Assembly (NCBI RefSeq): GCF_900172265.1
Contig: NZ_FWFK01000003.1
Span: 186,001 to 250,000 of the forward strand
DNA: 64,000 nucleotides
Direction of reading: 5' to 3'
Source of the DNA: Roseivivax jejudonensis
GTDB taxonomy: Bacteria > Pseudomonadota > Alphaproteobacteria > Rhodobacterales > Rhodobacteraceae
Shown here: positions 16,107 to 24,587 of the stretch, one piece after another
How the letters are laid out: every line of letters begins with the position of its first letter
How positions within the stretch are numbered: position 1 is the first letter of the stretch
The notes under the pieces: generated by a model
Told to the model about the DNA's origin: nothing
Databases searched by the model: none
The model's input: only the letters and a program-made list of their open reading frames with translations
Made by a program: the position numbers and the translations under genes

Positions 16107-16564
16107 GCGTCACCCGCCTTGTCCTCGGACGGTGCGGCCCGTCCTTCCAGTTCGTCCGCCTTGCGAGCGGCCTCGTCCGCCTCGCGGCGTTTGCGTTCTG
16201 CGGCGGCACGCGCGCTCGCGGCCTCGATCTTGCGCCGCTTCGCTTCCGCCTCCGGATCCGAAGGCTTGGCCTTCTTCTTGTCGCCGTCCTCGTCCAGCGA
16301 CCCGAGGTCGCGCGCCGCGGATTTTACGCCGTCCATCGCCGAACTCATCGGTTTGGTCGCGGATTTGAAGGTGTTGGCCGCGTCCTTGAAGCCGGACTCG
16401 TCGGCGGCGTCGTTCATCGCGCGGCTGAACTCGCGCGCCATTCCCTTCGCCTTGCCGATGAAGCGGCCGACATTGCGGAAGAGCACCGGCAGGTCCTTCG
16501 GTCCCACGACGATCAGCGCCACGATCCCGATGACCAGAAGCTCGGTCCAGCCAAGGTCCAGCAT
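16103..16564 (-). CDS. tatB: Sec-independent translocase protein TatB
   Basis: 153 aa. The N-terminus [25 protein letters not shown] is the TatB hallmark, with a Glu in the first membrane helix, and an amphipathic helix and a long Lys/Glu/Ala-rich coiled-coil tail follow. It partners TatC in signal-peptide binding. Its ATG begins directly after the tatA stop with no intervening base. Confidence 0.93.
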   Translation of the reverse strand: [153 protein letters not shown]

Positions 16565-16783
16565 TTAGGCGTTGTCTTTCTTTTCCTCGGGCGTGACGTC
16601 ACGGGCGCTCTCTGCCTTCTCGTCGTCGTCGAGCTCCTTCTGGCCGTCCGAGACGCCCTTCTTGAAGGCGGTGATGCCCTTGCCTACCTCGCCCATGAGG
16701 CCCGAGATCTTGCCGCGTCCGAAGAGCACGAGCACCACCACGGCGATGAGCAGAAGGCCCGGCAGGCCGATATTGTTGAGCAT
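16565..16783 (-). CDS. tatA: Sec-independent translocase protein TatA
   Basis: 72 aa from the ATG at 16783, which has GGGAGAG just upstream; a longer reading to 16843 would add 20 atypical residues. A single membrane helix ([17 protein letters not shown]) leads to the [17 protein letters not shown] hinge and amphipathic helix, then an acidic tail. TatA polymerises to form the translocation pore. It is the first gene of tatABC-DUF815; the promoter must lie in the divergent gap with the WYL regulator. Confidence 0.93.
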   Translation of the reverse strand: MLNNIGLPGLLLIAVVVLVLFGRGKISGLMGEVGKGITAFKKGVSDGQKELDDDEKAESARDVTPEEKKDNA

Positions 16784-16929
16784 GGTCTCTCTCCCCGATG
16801 CTGGCGGGACGGCGCGATCGGCGCCGACGCCACCGGAACTCACTCCGCGTATTTAGAGAACTCCGGCGCTCCGTGAAAGCGGGCGGAGAGGCTTTTGCCG
16901 GTTCAGCGGTCACGTTTTTCGCAAGTTGT

Positions 16930-16965
16930 TTGTCACTATCTTGTCAGCTGTCAGCTTTTTGTCAG
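16930..16965. promoter_or_regulatory. Four-box TTGTCA array (tandem 18-bp unit), candidate operator
   Basis: (T/C)TGTCA occurs at 16930, 16941, 16948 and 16959. Spacing is 11, 7 and 11 bases, so bases 16930-16947 and 16948-16965 form two tandem 18-bp units that agree at 13 positions. The array lies in the tatA/regulator divergent gap, ending 43 bases before the preferred start of the regulator. Direct repeats at helical spacing suggest cooperative binding, most simply autoregulation by that WYL-type protein. Confidence 0.5.
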
Positions 16966-17008
16966 GATGCCTGCGAACGCACAGGCAGACCGGAGCGAAT
17001 CACAGCTC

Positions 17009-17683
17009 ATGAAACGGGCCGACCGCCTCTACCGATTGATGAGCCGATTGCAGGACGGCCGGATCCATCGAGCCGAGGATCTGGCGCGCGAGACCGGCGT
17101 GTCGCTGCGCACGATCTACCGCGACATGGAAGTGCTGGCTGCCTCCGGCGTGCCGGTCGAAGGCGCACGCGGCGAAGGCTACAGCGCCAGAGCCGCGATC
17201 ACGCTTCCGCCGCTCAACCTGACGGAAACCGAACTCGAGGCGCTGCACCTGGGTCTGGCGGCCGTCGGCGCATCCGACATGGTCGAGATGGCCGAGGCCG
17301 CACGCACCCTGTCGGCCAAGATCGAGGCGGTCCTGCCCGAGGATACGGGCATGGCCGCGGAGCGTTTCGGCTTCGCCACGTATCCCTTCGCGGAGGCGGC
17401 CGAGGGGTTTCGGCACATGCCGGCGATCCGTCGCGCGATCCGCGCGCGTCAGAAGTTGCGCGCGTCCCTGCGGGACGAGTCGGAATGGCGCGACCTACGG
17501 CCGCTGCATGTCGACTACTGGGGACGGGTCTGGACGTGCATCGCGTGGGACGAGGGCGCAGGCGACTTCACCCGCTTCCGCATCGATCGCGTCGTGTCGC
17601 TGGTGCCCTTGCCAGGGCTGTTCGTCGACGAGCCGGGCAAGGGCCTGGCCGATTACCGGGCGCGCGACGCTCAGTCGGTGTAG
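17009..17683 (+). CDS. HTH/WYL-type (YafY-like) transcriptional regulator
   Basis: 224 aa from the ATG at 17009, giving MKRADRLYRLM, the usual start of this family; an in-frame ATG at 16967 would add 14 residues. An N-terminal HTH_11 domain spans about residues 5-60 (RAEDLARETGVSLRTIYRDMEVL), and the C-terminal WYL-like domain about 110-215. The WYL triplet itself is not intact (DYWGRVWTCIAWD). Such regulators bind ligands through the WYL fold. No target gene is obvious apart from itself and the divergent tat operon. Its last 13 bases overlap a small minus-strand ORF. Confidence 0.85.
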   Translation: MKRADRLYRLMSRLQDGRIHRAEDLARETGVSLRTIYRDMEVLAASGVPVEGARGEGYSARAAITLPPLNLTETELEALHLGLAAVGASDMVEMAEAARTLSAKIEAVLPEDTGMAAERFGFATYPFAEAAEGFRHMPAIRRAIRARQKLRASLRDESEWRDLRPLHVDYWGRVWTCIAWDEGAGDFTRFRIDRVVSLVPLPGLFVDEPGKGLADYRARDAQSV

Positions 17684-17751
17684 GCCACCGCGTGCGACAA
17701 CCGTGCGACGATCACGACAGAGACGACGATCATTCCGATGAGTTCGAACAT
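17671..17751 (-). CDS. Candidate 26-aa single-span membrane peptide
   Basis: ATG at 17751, TGA at 17671-17673; the product is MFELIGMIVVSVVIVARLS plus a short tail ending in YTD. A G-rich stretch (GGGGGAAG) precedes the ATG. Codons favour G or C at the third position as in neighbouring genes, and the hydrophobic helix followed by Arg and polar residues suits a small membrane peptide. It lies 87 bases downstream of the ABC ATPase gene on the same strand and overlaps the 3' end of the WYL gene antiparallel. Too short to assign by homology. Confidence 0.45.
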   Translation of the reverse strand: MFELIGMIVVSVVIVARLSHAVAYTD

Positions 17752-17838
17752 GGCTTCCCCCGCAATTGACATCACCAAGCCACGCGGTGGCCCGGGCGCA
17801 GGTTTCGCATGTTCCGGAAACACTCCGTTTCCGTACTG

Positions 17839-18930
17839 TCACCCAGCCTCGCCGACCGGAAAGACAAAGCAGCGGTCGCGCCGCACGGTCAGCCACATCG
17901 GCGTGCCTTTCGCCGGCAGGAAGACGTTCGGCACCGTCGCGCGCAGCACCTCGCCGTCATGCTCCATCCGAAACTCGACGAGGCTTTCGGAGCCCATGAA
18001 GCGCGCCCGCTCGACGTGTCCGCGGGCCGGCGTTCCGGCCAGCCGCGTCGGGTTTGGCCCGCGTCCGTTGCGGTCGAAGTCGATGGAGACATGCTGTGGC
18101 CGGAACACGATCTCGACCCGCGCGCCGTCGGCATAGCCCGGGGCGAGGAACTCGCCGAACGGCGTCGTCGTCAGCGCATTGCGAACGACGCCCTCCAGAA
18201 CGTTGATATCGCTAAAGAACGCAACCGCCTCCTTGTCGACCGGAGCGTTGTAGATGTTGTAGGGCGCGCCCTGCTGCACGATCCGCCCGCCGCGCATCAA
18301 CGCGATGTCGTCGGCCATGCGCATCGCCTCTTCGGGTTCGTGCGTGACCAGAAGGACGCTCGTATCCTCCTCTTTCAGCACTGCGAGCGTCTCGTCCCGG
18401 ATCCCGTCGCGCAGGCGGTTGTCGAGGCCAGAGAAGGGCTCGTCCATCAGCATGATCCGCGGCCGGGGCGCAAGCGCGCGCGCCAGCGCGACGCGCTGCT
18501 GCTCGCCGCCTGACAACTCGTGCGGATACGAATCGTGATAACCGGCGAGGCCCACGCGATCGAGAAGGTGACGGACGCGCTCGGTCCGCTCGCTCTTCGC
18601 CCCGCTCAGGCCGAAGGCGACGTTGGCGCCGACGGACAGGTGGGGAAACAGCGCGAAATCCTGGAACATCAGGCCGATCGATCGCCTCTCCGGCGGCACG
18701 CGATAGACCGTGTCGCAGATCAGCGCGCCATCGACGGAGATCGTGCCGGCATCCTGCATGTCGACGCCGGCGATCATTCGGAGCGTGGTAGATTTGCCGC
18801 ATCCCGACGGCCCAAGAAGGCACGTCACCTGGCCCGGTGCGATGCGCAGCGACAGATCGTCGACCACCGTCTTGCCGGCGAACCGCTTTGTCAGGTTGCG
18901 GGCTTCAAGCCGCGGGGGAGCCTCGCTCAC
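17839..18930 (-). CDS. ABC transporter ATP-binding protein, FbpC-like (Fe3+/spermidine class)
   Basis: 363 aa with a GTG start at 18930. Walker A GPSGCGKST is at about 40-48, the signature LSGGEQQR near 139-146, and Walker B RIMLMDEPF follows. A C-terminal TOBE-type region (about 280-355) marks the Fe3+/putrescine/molybdate class (CUT1/FbpC). No permease or binding-protein gene adjoins, so it is an orphan ATPase that probably serves a permease elsewhere. Substrate unknown; Fe3+ is the closest family match by eye. Confidence 0.85.
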   Translation of the reverse strand: MSEAPPRLEARNLTKRFAGKTVVDDLSLRIAPGQVTCLLGPSGCGKSTTLRMIAGVDMQDAGTISVDGALICDTVYRVPPERRSIGLMFQDFALFPHLSVGANVAFGLSGAKSERTERVRHLLDRVGLAGYHDSYPHELSGGEQQRVALARALAPRPRIMLMDEPFSGLDNRLRDGIRDETLAVLKEEDTSVLLVTHEPEEAMRMADDIALMRGGRIVQQGAPYNIYNAPVDKEAVAFFSDINVLEGVVRNALTTTPFGEFLAPGYADGARVEIVFRPQHVSIDFDRNGRGPNPTRLAGTPARGHVERARFMGSESLVEFRMEHDGEVLRATVPNVFLPAKGTPMWLTVRRDRCFVFPVGEAG

Positions 18931-19024
18931 GTGCCTGCGCCTCGCGCGCTGTTTCCGATCAAAACTCTCAGCGATCGGCAGGTAACAGCGCCGGACGAGA
19001 ACGGCAAGACGGCCCCGACCCGCG

Positions 19025-19564
19025 TCAGCCGAGCGCCTTGGCCAACCGTGGCAGCCGCGCCTTCTTCAGAAGCGGCCGCATCTGCCACTCCTCGCCCGAC
19101 AATTCGCGCGCCCGGGCCAGCACGGCCTCGGCGACCGCGCGAACCCCGTCGTAGTCCGCTTGCAAGAGGCCGATCAGGAAGGCGTCCGGATCGGCGCGCG
19201 ACAGCCCCTCCTCGGCCAGCGTGCCGCGTGGGAAGTCGGAGGCGTTCAGGGTCAATATCATATCGGCCGAGCCAGCGATCGCCGCCGCGAGAACGTGCAC
19301 GTCGTTGCCGTCCGGCAGCCAGAGACGCGACTCGAGCGACGGCGGCCAGTCGACCTCGGCGGCGGGCCAGCGCCCGCGCAGTTCCGCGATCTCCTGCCGC
19401 GCCTGCGCCTCGCCCCCGGGGCCGAGCTTGCGCGCCGCGCGCGCCCACTCCTCGAGGATCCGCGCCGACCATAGTGGCGTGAACGCCCCTGTCGCGGCGA
19501 CGCCCAGCACCACTTCGCGCATCACTGTCGGAAAGAGCACGCAGGTATCGACGAGCACCTTCAC
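19025..19564 (-). CDS. PIN domain protein (RSP_2648-like family)
   Basis: 179 aa with a GTG start overlapping the stop of the RNA methyltransferase upstream (GTGA). The N-terminal VKVLVDTCVLFP strand supplies the first acidic residue (Asp6), and the later PDGNDVHVLAAA and LTLNASDFP supply the others, the PIN nuclease arrangement. PIN proteins cut RNA; many are VapC toxins, but no antitoxin-sized gene is adjacent. Coupling to an RNA methyltransferase matches the pairing known in Rhodobacter. A role in RNA processing is inferred. Confidence 0.85.
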   Translation of the reverse strand: MKVLVDTCVLFPTVMREVVLGVAATGAFTPLWSARILEEWARAARKLGPGGEAQARQEIAELRGRWPAAEVDWPPSLESRLWLPDGNDVHVLAAAIAGSADMILTLNASDFPRGTLAEEGLSRADPDAFLIGLLQADYDGVRAVAEAVLARARELSGEEWQMRPLLKKARLPRLAKALG

Positions 19565-20808
19565 AGCCGGAAGACGAGCGCCTTGAGATACCCCGATTCC
19601 GCGAGCTGCGGCAGCAGCGGATGGTCCGGTGCCGCCTGCCCGGTATGGATGAGCTGCGCCTTCCGGCCGGCCCTGCCGATCCCGCGCAGACATGCCCCCT
19701 GAAAGGCGGCGAGGTCCGCGGCGTGCGAACACGAGCACAGCACGAGGTATCCGCCCGGCGCCACGCGCGGCGCCGACAGTCGCGCGACCCGTTCGTAGGC
19801 GCGAAGCCCGGCCTCCAGCGCCGGCTTGGCCGGGGCGAAGGCCGGCGGATCGCACACGACGAGGCCGAAGCGGCGGTCTTCCTCGGCCAGCGCCTCGAGC
19901 ACCGAGAAGGCGTCACCCTGCCGCGTTTCGAACCGATCCGCGCTGCCCGACGCCGCCGCTCCGGACGCGGCGAGTTCGAGCGCCGGGGCGGAGCCGTCGA
20001 CGGCGAGGGCCGAGGTCGCGCCGTTGGCCAGCGCCGCGAGCGCGAAGCCTCCCACGTGGCTGAAGACGTCGAGCATGTCCTGCCCCCGGGCGAGACGCGC
20101 GGCGAAGGCCTGGTTCTCGCGCTGGTCGTAGAAGAGCCCGGTCTTCTGCCCTCCGGTGAGGTCGGCCATGTAGGTCGCGCCATTCATCTCCACCGGCACG
20201 GGCGCAGCCGGCGCCTCACCGAGCAGGACCGCGTCCTCGGCATCGAGCCCTTCGAGGCTGCGGCCGCGTCCCCCCGCGTTCTTGAGGATCGTCGTGACCC
20301 CGGTCACCTCGGCCAGAGCGTCGGCGAGCGGCTGAAGAAGCACGTCCGCCCACGCGGCGTTGGGCTGGATCACCGCGATGTCGCCGAACCGATCCACGAT
20401 CACGCCGGGCAACCCGTCAGCCTCGGCGTGGACGAGCCGGTAGAACGGCGCGTCGAAGAGCCGCTCGCGATGCGCCAGCGCGCGGCGCAGCCGGGCGACG
20501 AACCACGCGTGGTCGGGCACGCCCCGGCCCTCGCGGTCGATCACGCGGGCGATAATCTTGGACTTCGGGTTGACCGCGACCCGCGCGAGAGGCTTGCGCT
20601 CCGCATCCTCCAGCCGGGCGATCGTGCCGGGCGCCAGCGCCTTGGTCCGCCGGTCGGTCACCAGTTCATCGGCATAGACCCACGGAAAGCCACGGCGGAT
20701 CGCCTGCGGCTTCGACTTCGGTTTCAGCCGCACGACCGGCAGGTCGTCCGGCGTCTGCGGTGCGGGGGAATCGGGAGCGCCGTCGGGCGCGTCATCGGGG
20801 AGCGTCAT
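19561..20808 (-). CDS. Class I SAM-dependent RNA methyltransferase, RlmI-like (RSP_2647-like family)
   Basis: 415 aa. A PUA-like N-terminal domain (about 20-100, KSKPQAIRRGFPWVYADE) is followed by the EEHEI-type middle region and a Rossmann methyltransferase domain with DVFSHVGGFALAAL (motif I), VVCDPPAF (motif IV) and LCSCSH. RlmI methylates C5 of a cytosine in 23S rRNA; the exact target here is not provable from sequence. It is translationally coupled to the PIN gene. About 25 extra N-terminal residues are acidic and Pro-rich. Confidence 0.87.
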   Translation of the reverse strand: MTLPDDAPDGAPDSPAPQTPDDLPVVRLKPKSKPQAIRRGFPWVYADELVTDRRTKALAPGTIARLEDAERKPLARVAVNPKSKIIARVIDREGRGVPDHAWFVARLRRALAHRERLFDAPFYRLVHAEADGLPGVIVDRFGDIAVIQPNAAWADVLLQPLADALAEVTGVTTILKNAGGRGRSLEGLDAEDAVLLGEAPAAPVPVEMNGATYMADLTGGQKTGLFYDQRENQAFAARLARGQDMLDVFSHVGGFALAALANGATSALAVDGSAPALELAASGAAASGSADRFETRQGDAFSVLEALAEEDRRFGLVVCDPPAFAPAKPALEAGLRAYERVARLSAPRVAPGGYLVLCSCSHAADLAAFQGACLRGIGRAGRKAQLIHTGQAAPDHPLLPQLAESGYLKALVFRL

Positions 20809-20878
20809 GTCGCCCCTCTTAGTCGCGCCATTGGTCGAGGGGAAGCGGGCGTGCGGCCCGCCCCCGATCGTTCTGACT

Positions 20879-21520
20879 TCAGAGACCGCGGTTCATCGCC
20901 TGGATCAGTCCGAGCCGCGCATTCTGGTGGCCGCCGGGCTGCGTGAGCTCTTCGGTGACGGCTTGACCCAGATGCCGCGTGATGCGGACCTTTTGCGTCT
21001 CGCCGCGGGCATCGGCCTTGATCGCCTTGTTGCCGCCAAAGGCCACGAGATCGGTCGTGACCGTGCGCACCGGGCCGAGCGGGACGCCCGTGGCCGGATC
21101 GGTCAGCGCGATGTCAAAGACCATGTGATGCACGCCGCCGGTCGTGTAACGGGCCTTTTCGGACAGCGCATGAAAGCGGCGGACAGTCACCGTGGCCGCC
21201 ACCGGCGTGCCTGCGGCCATGCGCGCCTGGGCCTGCGAGAGCCCGGCTTCGAAGATCGCCTTGACCTGAGCGTGTCGATCGCCGGCCGGATCCCCGCGCC
21301 ACACGATGTCGCCGGACGGCAGGTAGGCGTTGAGTTCGGAGACGCGCAGATGCTCCGGCACCTCGACGCGGAACTGGGTGAGGGACAGCGCCCGCGGCTG
21401 TATTGCCGCGCTAGTGGCGAGGTCGTGGTTGACCGACGCGCGGCTTGCCGTCTCGACGCTGCCGCAGGCCGCGACACCGAAGCAGAGCACGAGGGCCAGG
21501 GATTTGAGCACCGTAGACAT
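20879..21520 (-). CDS. Lipoprotein of DUF6778 type
   Basis: 213 aa from the ATG at 21520, with GGAG nine bases upstream; a longer frame to 21571 is disfavoured because the lipoprotein signal (STVLKSLALVLCFGVAAC) begins at this Met. The lipobox is GVAAC, Cys at about residue 19. The mature part is a mixed alpha/beta domain with no catalytic motif visible. DUF6778 proteins are known mainly from Rhodobacteraceae, with function unknown. It is divergent from edd. Confidence 0.82.
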   Translation of the reverse strand: MSTVLKSLALVLCFGVAACGSVETASRASVNHDLATSAAIQPRALSLTQFRVEVPEHLRVSELNAYLPSGDIVWRGDPAGDRHAQVKAIFEAGLSQAQARMAAGTPVAATVTVRRFHALSEKARYTTGGVHHMVFDIALTDPATGVPLGPVRTVTTDLVAFGGNKAIKADARGETQKVRITRHLGQAVTEELTQPGGHQNARLGLIQAMNRGL

Positions 21521-21737
21521 ATTGGCAACTCCATCTTTGCAGAGTTTCTTGATGCGCTCCGGTATCCGCAACGAATCGGGCGGGATTGCGGCTCATTCGG
21601 TTCCAATCTGCGGTTGTGCCAAGGGCGTTGCGGCCCTGCATCGCCTGCCCGATGTCGCCGGCCATGTCCGCGGCGCGGCAGGCGCCGCGCGTGTTCCCGT
21701 GCCGACCGCGGCAGATCGCGGCGGGGGCACCTTTACT

Positions 21738-21749
21738 GTTAGCGCTAAC
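21738..21749. promoter_or_regulatory. LacI-family-type operator before edd (GTTAGCGCTAAC)
   Basis: A perfect 12-bp palindrome with the central CG typical of LacI-family operators, 65-76 bases upstream of the edd start. LacI-family repressors of central carbon metabolism (CceR in Rhodobacter sphaeroides is one) control Entner-Doudoroff genes in this group. Which protein binds here is inference. The site may also affect the divergent lipoprotein gene. Confidence 0.7.
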
Positions 21750-21813
21750 CAATGTAGATGGTTCGAAAGAGCAACGGCCGTTCACCCGCCGCACCTGGGA
21801 GAGGAGCCCCGCC

Positions 21814-23619
21814 ATGACCCTCGACACCACCATTGCCGCCGTCACCGACCGCATCCGCGCGCGGTCCGAGGAGACCCGCGGCATTTACCTCGACCGGATG
21901 CGCCGCGCCGCCGAGGAGGGGCCGCGCCGCGCCCACCTGAGCTGCGGCAACCAGGCCCATGCCTACGCGGCGATGGGGGATGACAAGGACGCGCTGGCCG
22001 GCGCGCGGGTGCCCAATGTCGGCATTGTGACAGCCTACAACGACATGCTGTCGGCCCACCAGCCGTTCGAGCGCTTTCCCGACCTGATCCGCAAGGCGGC
22101 GCGCGCGCAGGGCGCCACCGCGCAGGTCGCCGGCGGCGTGCCGGCAATGTGCGACGGCGTCACCCAGGGCCAGGTGGGGATGGAACTGTCGCTCTTCTCG
22201 CGCGACGTGATCGCGCTCGCCGCCGGTGTGGCCCTGTCGCACAACACGTTCGACTCGGCGCTGTATCTCGGCGTCTGCGACAAGATCGTGCCGGGCCTCG
22301 TCATCGCCGCTGCGACCTTCGGCTACATCCCGGGCATCTTCCTGCCCGCCGGTCCGATGACCAGCGGCCTGCCGAATGACGAGAAGGCCAAGGTGCGCCA
22401 GCAGTTCGCGGCCGGCGAGGTCGGACGCGACGCGCTGATGAAGGCCGAAATGGAAAGTTATCACGGTCCGGGCACGTGCACGTTCTACGGCACCGCGAAC
22501 TCGAACCAGATGCTGATGGAGTTCATGGGGCTGCACTTGCCCGGCGCCTCGTTCGTGAACCCGAACACGCCGCTGCGCGACGCCCTGACCGTTGCCGGCA
22601 CCGAGCGCGCCACGCAGATCACAGCGCTCGGCAACGACTATCGCCCCGTCTGCGACGTTCTCGATGAACGCGCCTTCGTGAACGGCATCGTCGGGCTGAT
22701 GGCCACGGGTGGCTCGACGAACCTCGTGCTGCACCTGCCCGCGATGGCGCGCGCCGCGGGCGTCGAGCTTCGGCTGGAGGATTTCGACGAGATCTCGAAC
22801 GCGGTCCCGCTGATGGCCAAGGTCTATCCGAACGGACTGGCCGACGTGAACCATTTCCACGCCGCCGGCGGATTGTCCTACATGATCGGAGAGTTGCTGG
22901 ACGCGGGTCTGTTGCACGACGATGTGACGACCGTCGCCGGCGACGGGCTGAACCGCTACCGCGAAGAGCCCAAGCTCGAGGGCGAGCGGGTCGTCTACGG
23001 TCCCGGCGCCGGCAAGACCCAGAACGACAAGATCCTGCGCCCGGTCTCCGATCCCTTCCAGAAAACCGGCGGCCTGCAGCAGCTCGACGGAAATCTCGGG
23101 CGCGGCATGATGAAAACCTCGGCCGTCGACCCATCGCGCCACCGGATCGAAGCCAAGGCCCGGGTGTTCCACGACCAGCAGCAGGTCAAGGACGCGTTCA
23201 AGGCCGGAGAGTTCACCGAAGACACGATCGTCGTCGTGCGCTTCCAGGGTCCGTCGGCCAACGGCATGCCGGAACTGCACTCCCTGACGCCGACGCTCGC
23301 GGTACTGCAGGATCGCGGTCTCAAGGTCGCGCTGGTGACCGACGGGCGCATGTCTGGCGCGTCCGGCAAAGTGCCGTCGGCCATCCACGTGTCGCCCGAG
23401 GCCGCCAAGGGCGGTCCGCTGGCGCGCTTGCGCGACGGAGACCGCGTGGTGGTCGATGCCGTCGCCGGCACGCTCGATTGCCTCGAGGCCGATTTCGACC
23501 AGCGCGATCCCGTCGCGGCGGACCTTGCGGACAACGGCCACGGAGTCGGACGCGAGATCTTCGAGGTCTTCCGCCAGAATGTCGGCCTGTCCTCCAACGG
23601 GGCGGCGGTGGTCGTATAG
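21814..23619 (+). CDS. edd: 6-phosphogluconate dehydratase
   Basis: 601 aa from the ATG at 21814, preceded by GGGAGAGGAG. It is the Entner-Doudoroff enzyme converting 6-phosphogluconate to KDPG, a member of the IlvD/Edd Fe-S dehydratases. Visible features are [33 protein letters not shown] and [14 protein letters not shown], which carry the Fe-S cysteines, then the C-terminal [21 protein letters not shown]. It is followed 49 bases later by eda, so the two form an operon under the LacI-type palindrome. Confidence 0.96.
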   Translation: MTLDTTIAAVTDRIRARSEETRGIYLDRMRRAAEEGPRRAHLSCGNQAHAYAAMGDDKDALAGARVPNVGIVTAYNDMLSAHQPFERFPDLIRKAARAQGATAQVAGGVPAMCDGVTQGQVGMELSLFSRDVIALAAGVALSHNTFDSALYLGVCDKIVPGLVIAAATFGYIPGIFLPAGPMTSGLPNDEKAKVRQQFAAGEVGRDALMKAEMESYHGPGTCTFYGTANSNQMLMEFMGLHLPGASFVNPNTPLRDALTVAGTERATQITALGNDYRPVCDVLDERAFVNGIVGLMATGGSTNLVLHLPAMARAAGVELRLEDFDEISNAVPLMAKVYPNGLADVNHFHAAGGLSYMIGELLDAGLLHDDVTTVAGDGLNRYREEPKLEGERVVYGPGAGKTQNDKILRPVSDPFQKTGGLQQLDGNLGRGMMKTSAVDPSRHRIEAKARVFHDQQQVKDAFKAGEFTEDTIVVVRFQGPSANGMPELHSLTPTLAVLQDRGLKVALVTDGRMSGASGKVPSAIHVSPEAAKGGPLARLRDGDRVVVDAVAGTLDCLEADFDQRDPVAADLADNGHGVGREIFEVFRQNVGLSSNGAAVVV

Positions 23620-23668
23620 GCCGCCCCAACCCACTAACCGACTTAATCAACGCGCAAGGAACCGCCCG

Positions 23669-24313
23669 ATGACGCCCGCCGATGCCAGCAGCCGGACCGA
23701 AGCACTCTGCCGCCTCGCTCCGGTCATCCCCGTTCTCGTCATCGACGACGCCGCGCAGGCGCGTCCTCTCGCAGAAGCGCTGGTGGCCGGCGGGCTGCCC
23801 GTGCTGGAGGTGACGTTGCGCACGCCGGCGGCGCTCGACGCGATCCGCGAGATGGCCAAGGTGGACGGTGGCCGGGTCGGTGCGGGTACGCTCCTGACCC
23901 CCGACGACGTGAAACAGGCTGTCGCCGCCGGCGCCACCTTCGGCGTTTCGCCCGGCGCGACCGACCGTATCCTCGACGCGGCCGAGGCCGCCGACCTGCC
24001 GATGCTGCCGGGCGCCGCTACCTCGACCGAGGTGATGCGCCTATTGGAGCGCGGCTACACCGTTCAAAAGTTCTTTCCCGCCGAAGCGAACGGCGGCGCC
24101 TCGGCGCTGAAGGCGATCGGCGCGCCGCTGCCGCAGGTGCGCTTCTGCCCGACCGGCGGCGTGTCGCTCGGCAACGCGGGGGACTACCTCGCACTGTCGA
24201 ACACGCTATGCGTGGGCGGCTCCTGGGTGGCGCCGAAGGACAAGCTCGCCGCGGGCGACTGGGACGGGATCACCGCTCTCGCCCGGGAGGCGGCAGCTCT
24301 CGGCACCGGCTGA
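23669..24313 (+). CDS. eda: KDPG aldolase (2-dehydro-3-deoxy-phosphogluconate aldolase)
   Basis: 214 aa; AAGGA precedes the ATG at 23669. Cleaves KDPG to pyruvate and glyceraldehyde 3-phosphate, the second Entner-Doudoroff step. The Schiff-base lysine is Lys134 in VQKFFPAE, and the general acid/base Glu lies in LEVTLRTP. Phosphate-binding CPTGGVS and GGSW segments are present. It converges with the 88-aa gene at the end of the glnE operon, only 7 bases apart, with no terminator visible between them. Confidence 0.96.
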   Translation: MTPADASSRTEALCRLAPVIPVLVIDDAAQARPLAEALVAGGLPVLEVTLRTPAALDAIREMAKVDGGRVGAGTLLTPDDVKQAVAAGATFGVSPGATDRILDAAEAADLPMLPGAATSTEVMRLLERGYTVQKFFPAEANGGASALKAIGAPLPQVRFCPTGGVSLGNAGDYLALSNTLCVGGSWVAPKDKLAAGDWDGITALAREAAALGTG

Positions 24314-24320
24314 ACGGCAC

Positions 24321-24587
24321 TCAGCGGCCACGTCTGCCCTGCGCCCCGCCGCGCCGCTTCGGCAGCGTGCGTCCGAGCCCTTCGCGAAGCACCCCCGTCA
24401 TCGGATGGCCGGTGTCGCCATGACGCGCTAGGAGCGTATCGATCGCGGCGCGCGTGTCCGTATCGGCAGGCAACCCGAGCGCCCAGTCTAGGAAGATCGA
24501 GCGGCACTCGGCCTCGCCGATGCCATCCATGCGATACGCCTCGGCGATGACACCGCGCGGATCGGCCGGATCGCCCCGGCCCCTCAT
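24321..24587 (-). CDS. Small conserved-looking protein coupled to glnE
   Basis: 88 aa; its ATG overlaps the glnE stop (ATGA). The middle, with the YRMDGIGEAECRSIFLDWALGL segment and then LLARHGDTGHPMTGVLREGL, looks like an ordered helical domain; the C-terminal RRGGAQGRRGR tail is strongly basic. No membrane span. Tight coupling suggests a link to nitrogen regulation or simply co-expression. I do not recognise the family. Confidence 0.75.
   Translation of the reverse strand: MRGRGDPADPRGVIAEAYRMDGIGEAECRSIFLDWALGLPADTDTRAAIDTLLARHGDTGHPMTGVLREGLGRTLPKRRGGAQGRRGR

Noticed and set aside
19025-19564. VapC-type toxin of a toxin-antitoxin pair
   Set aside because: No small antitoxin gene lies upstream; the PIN gene is instead coupled to a 415-aa RNA methyltransferase gene.
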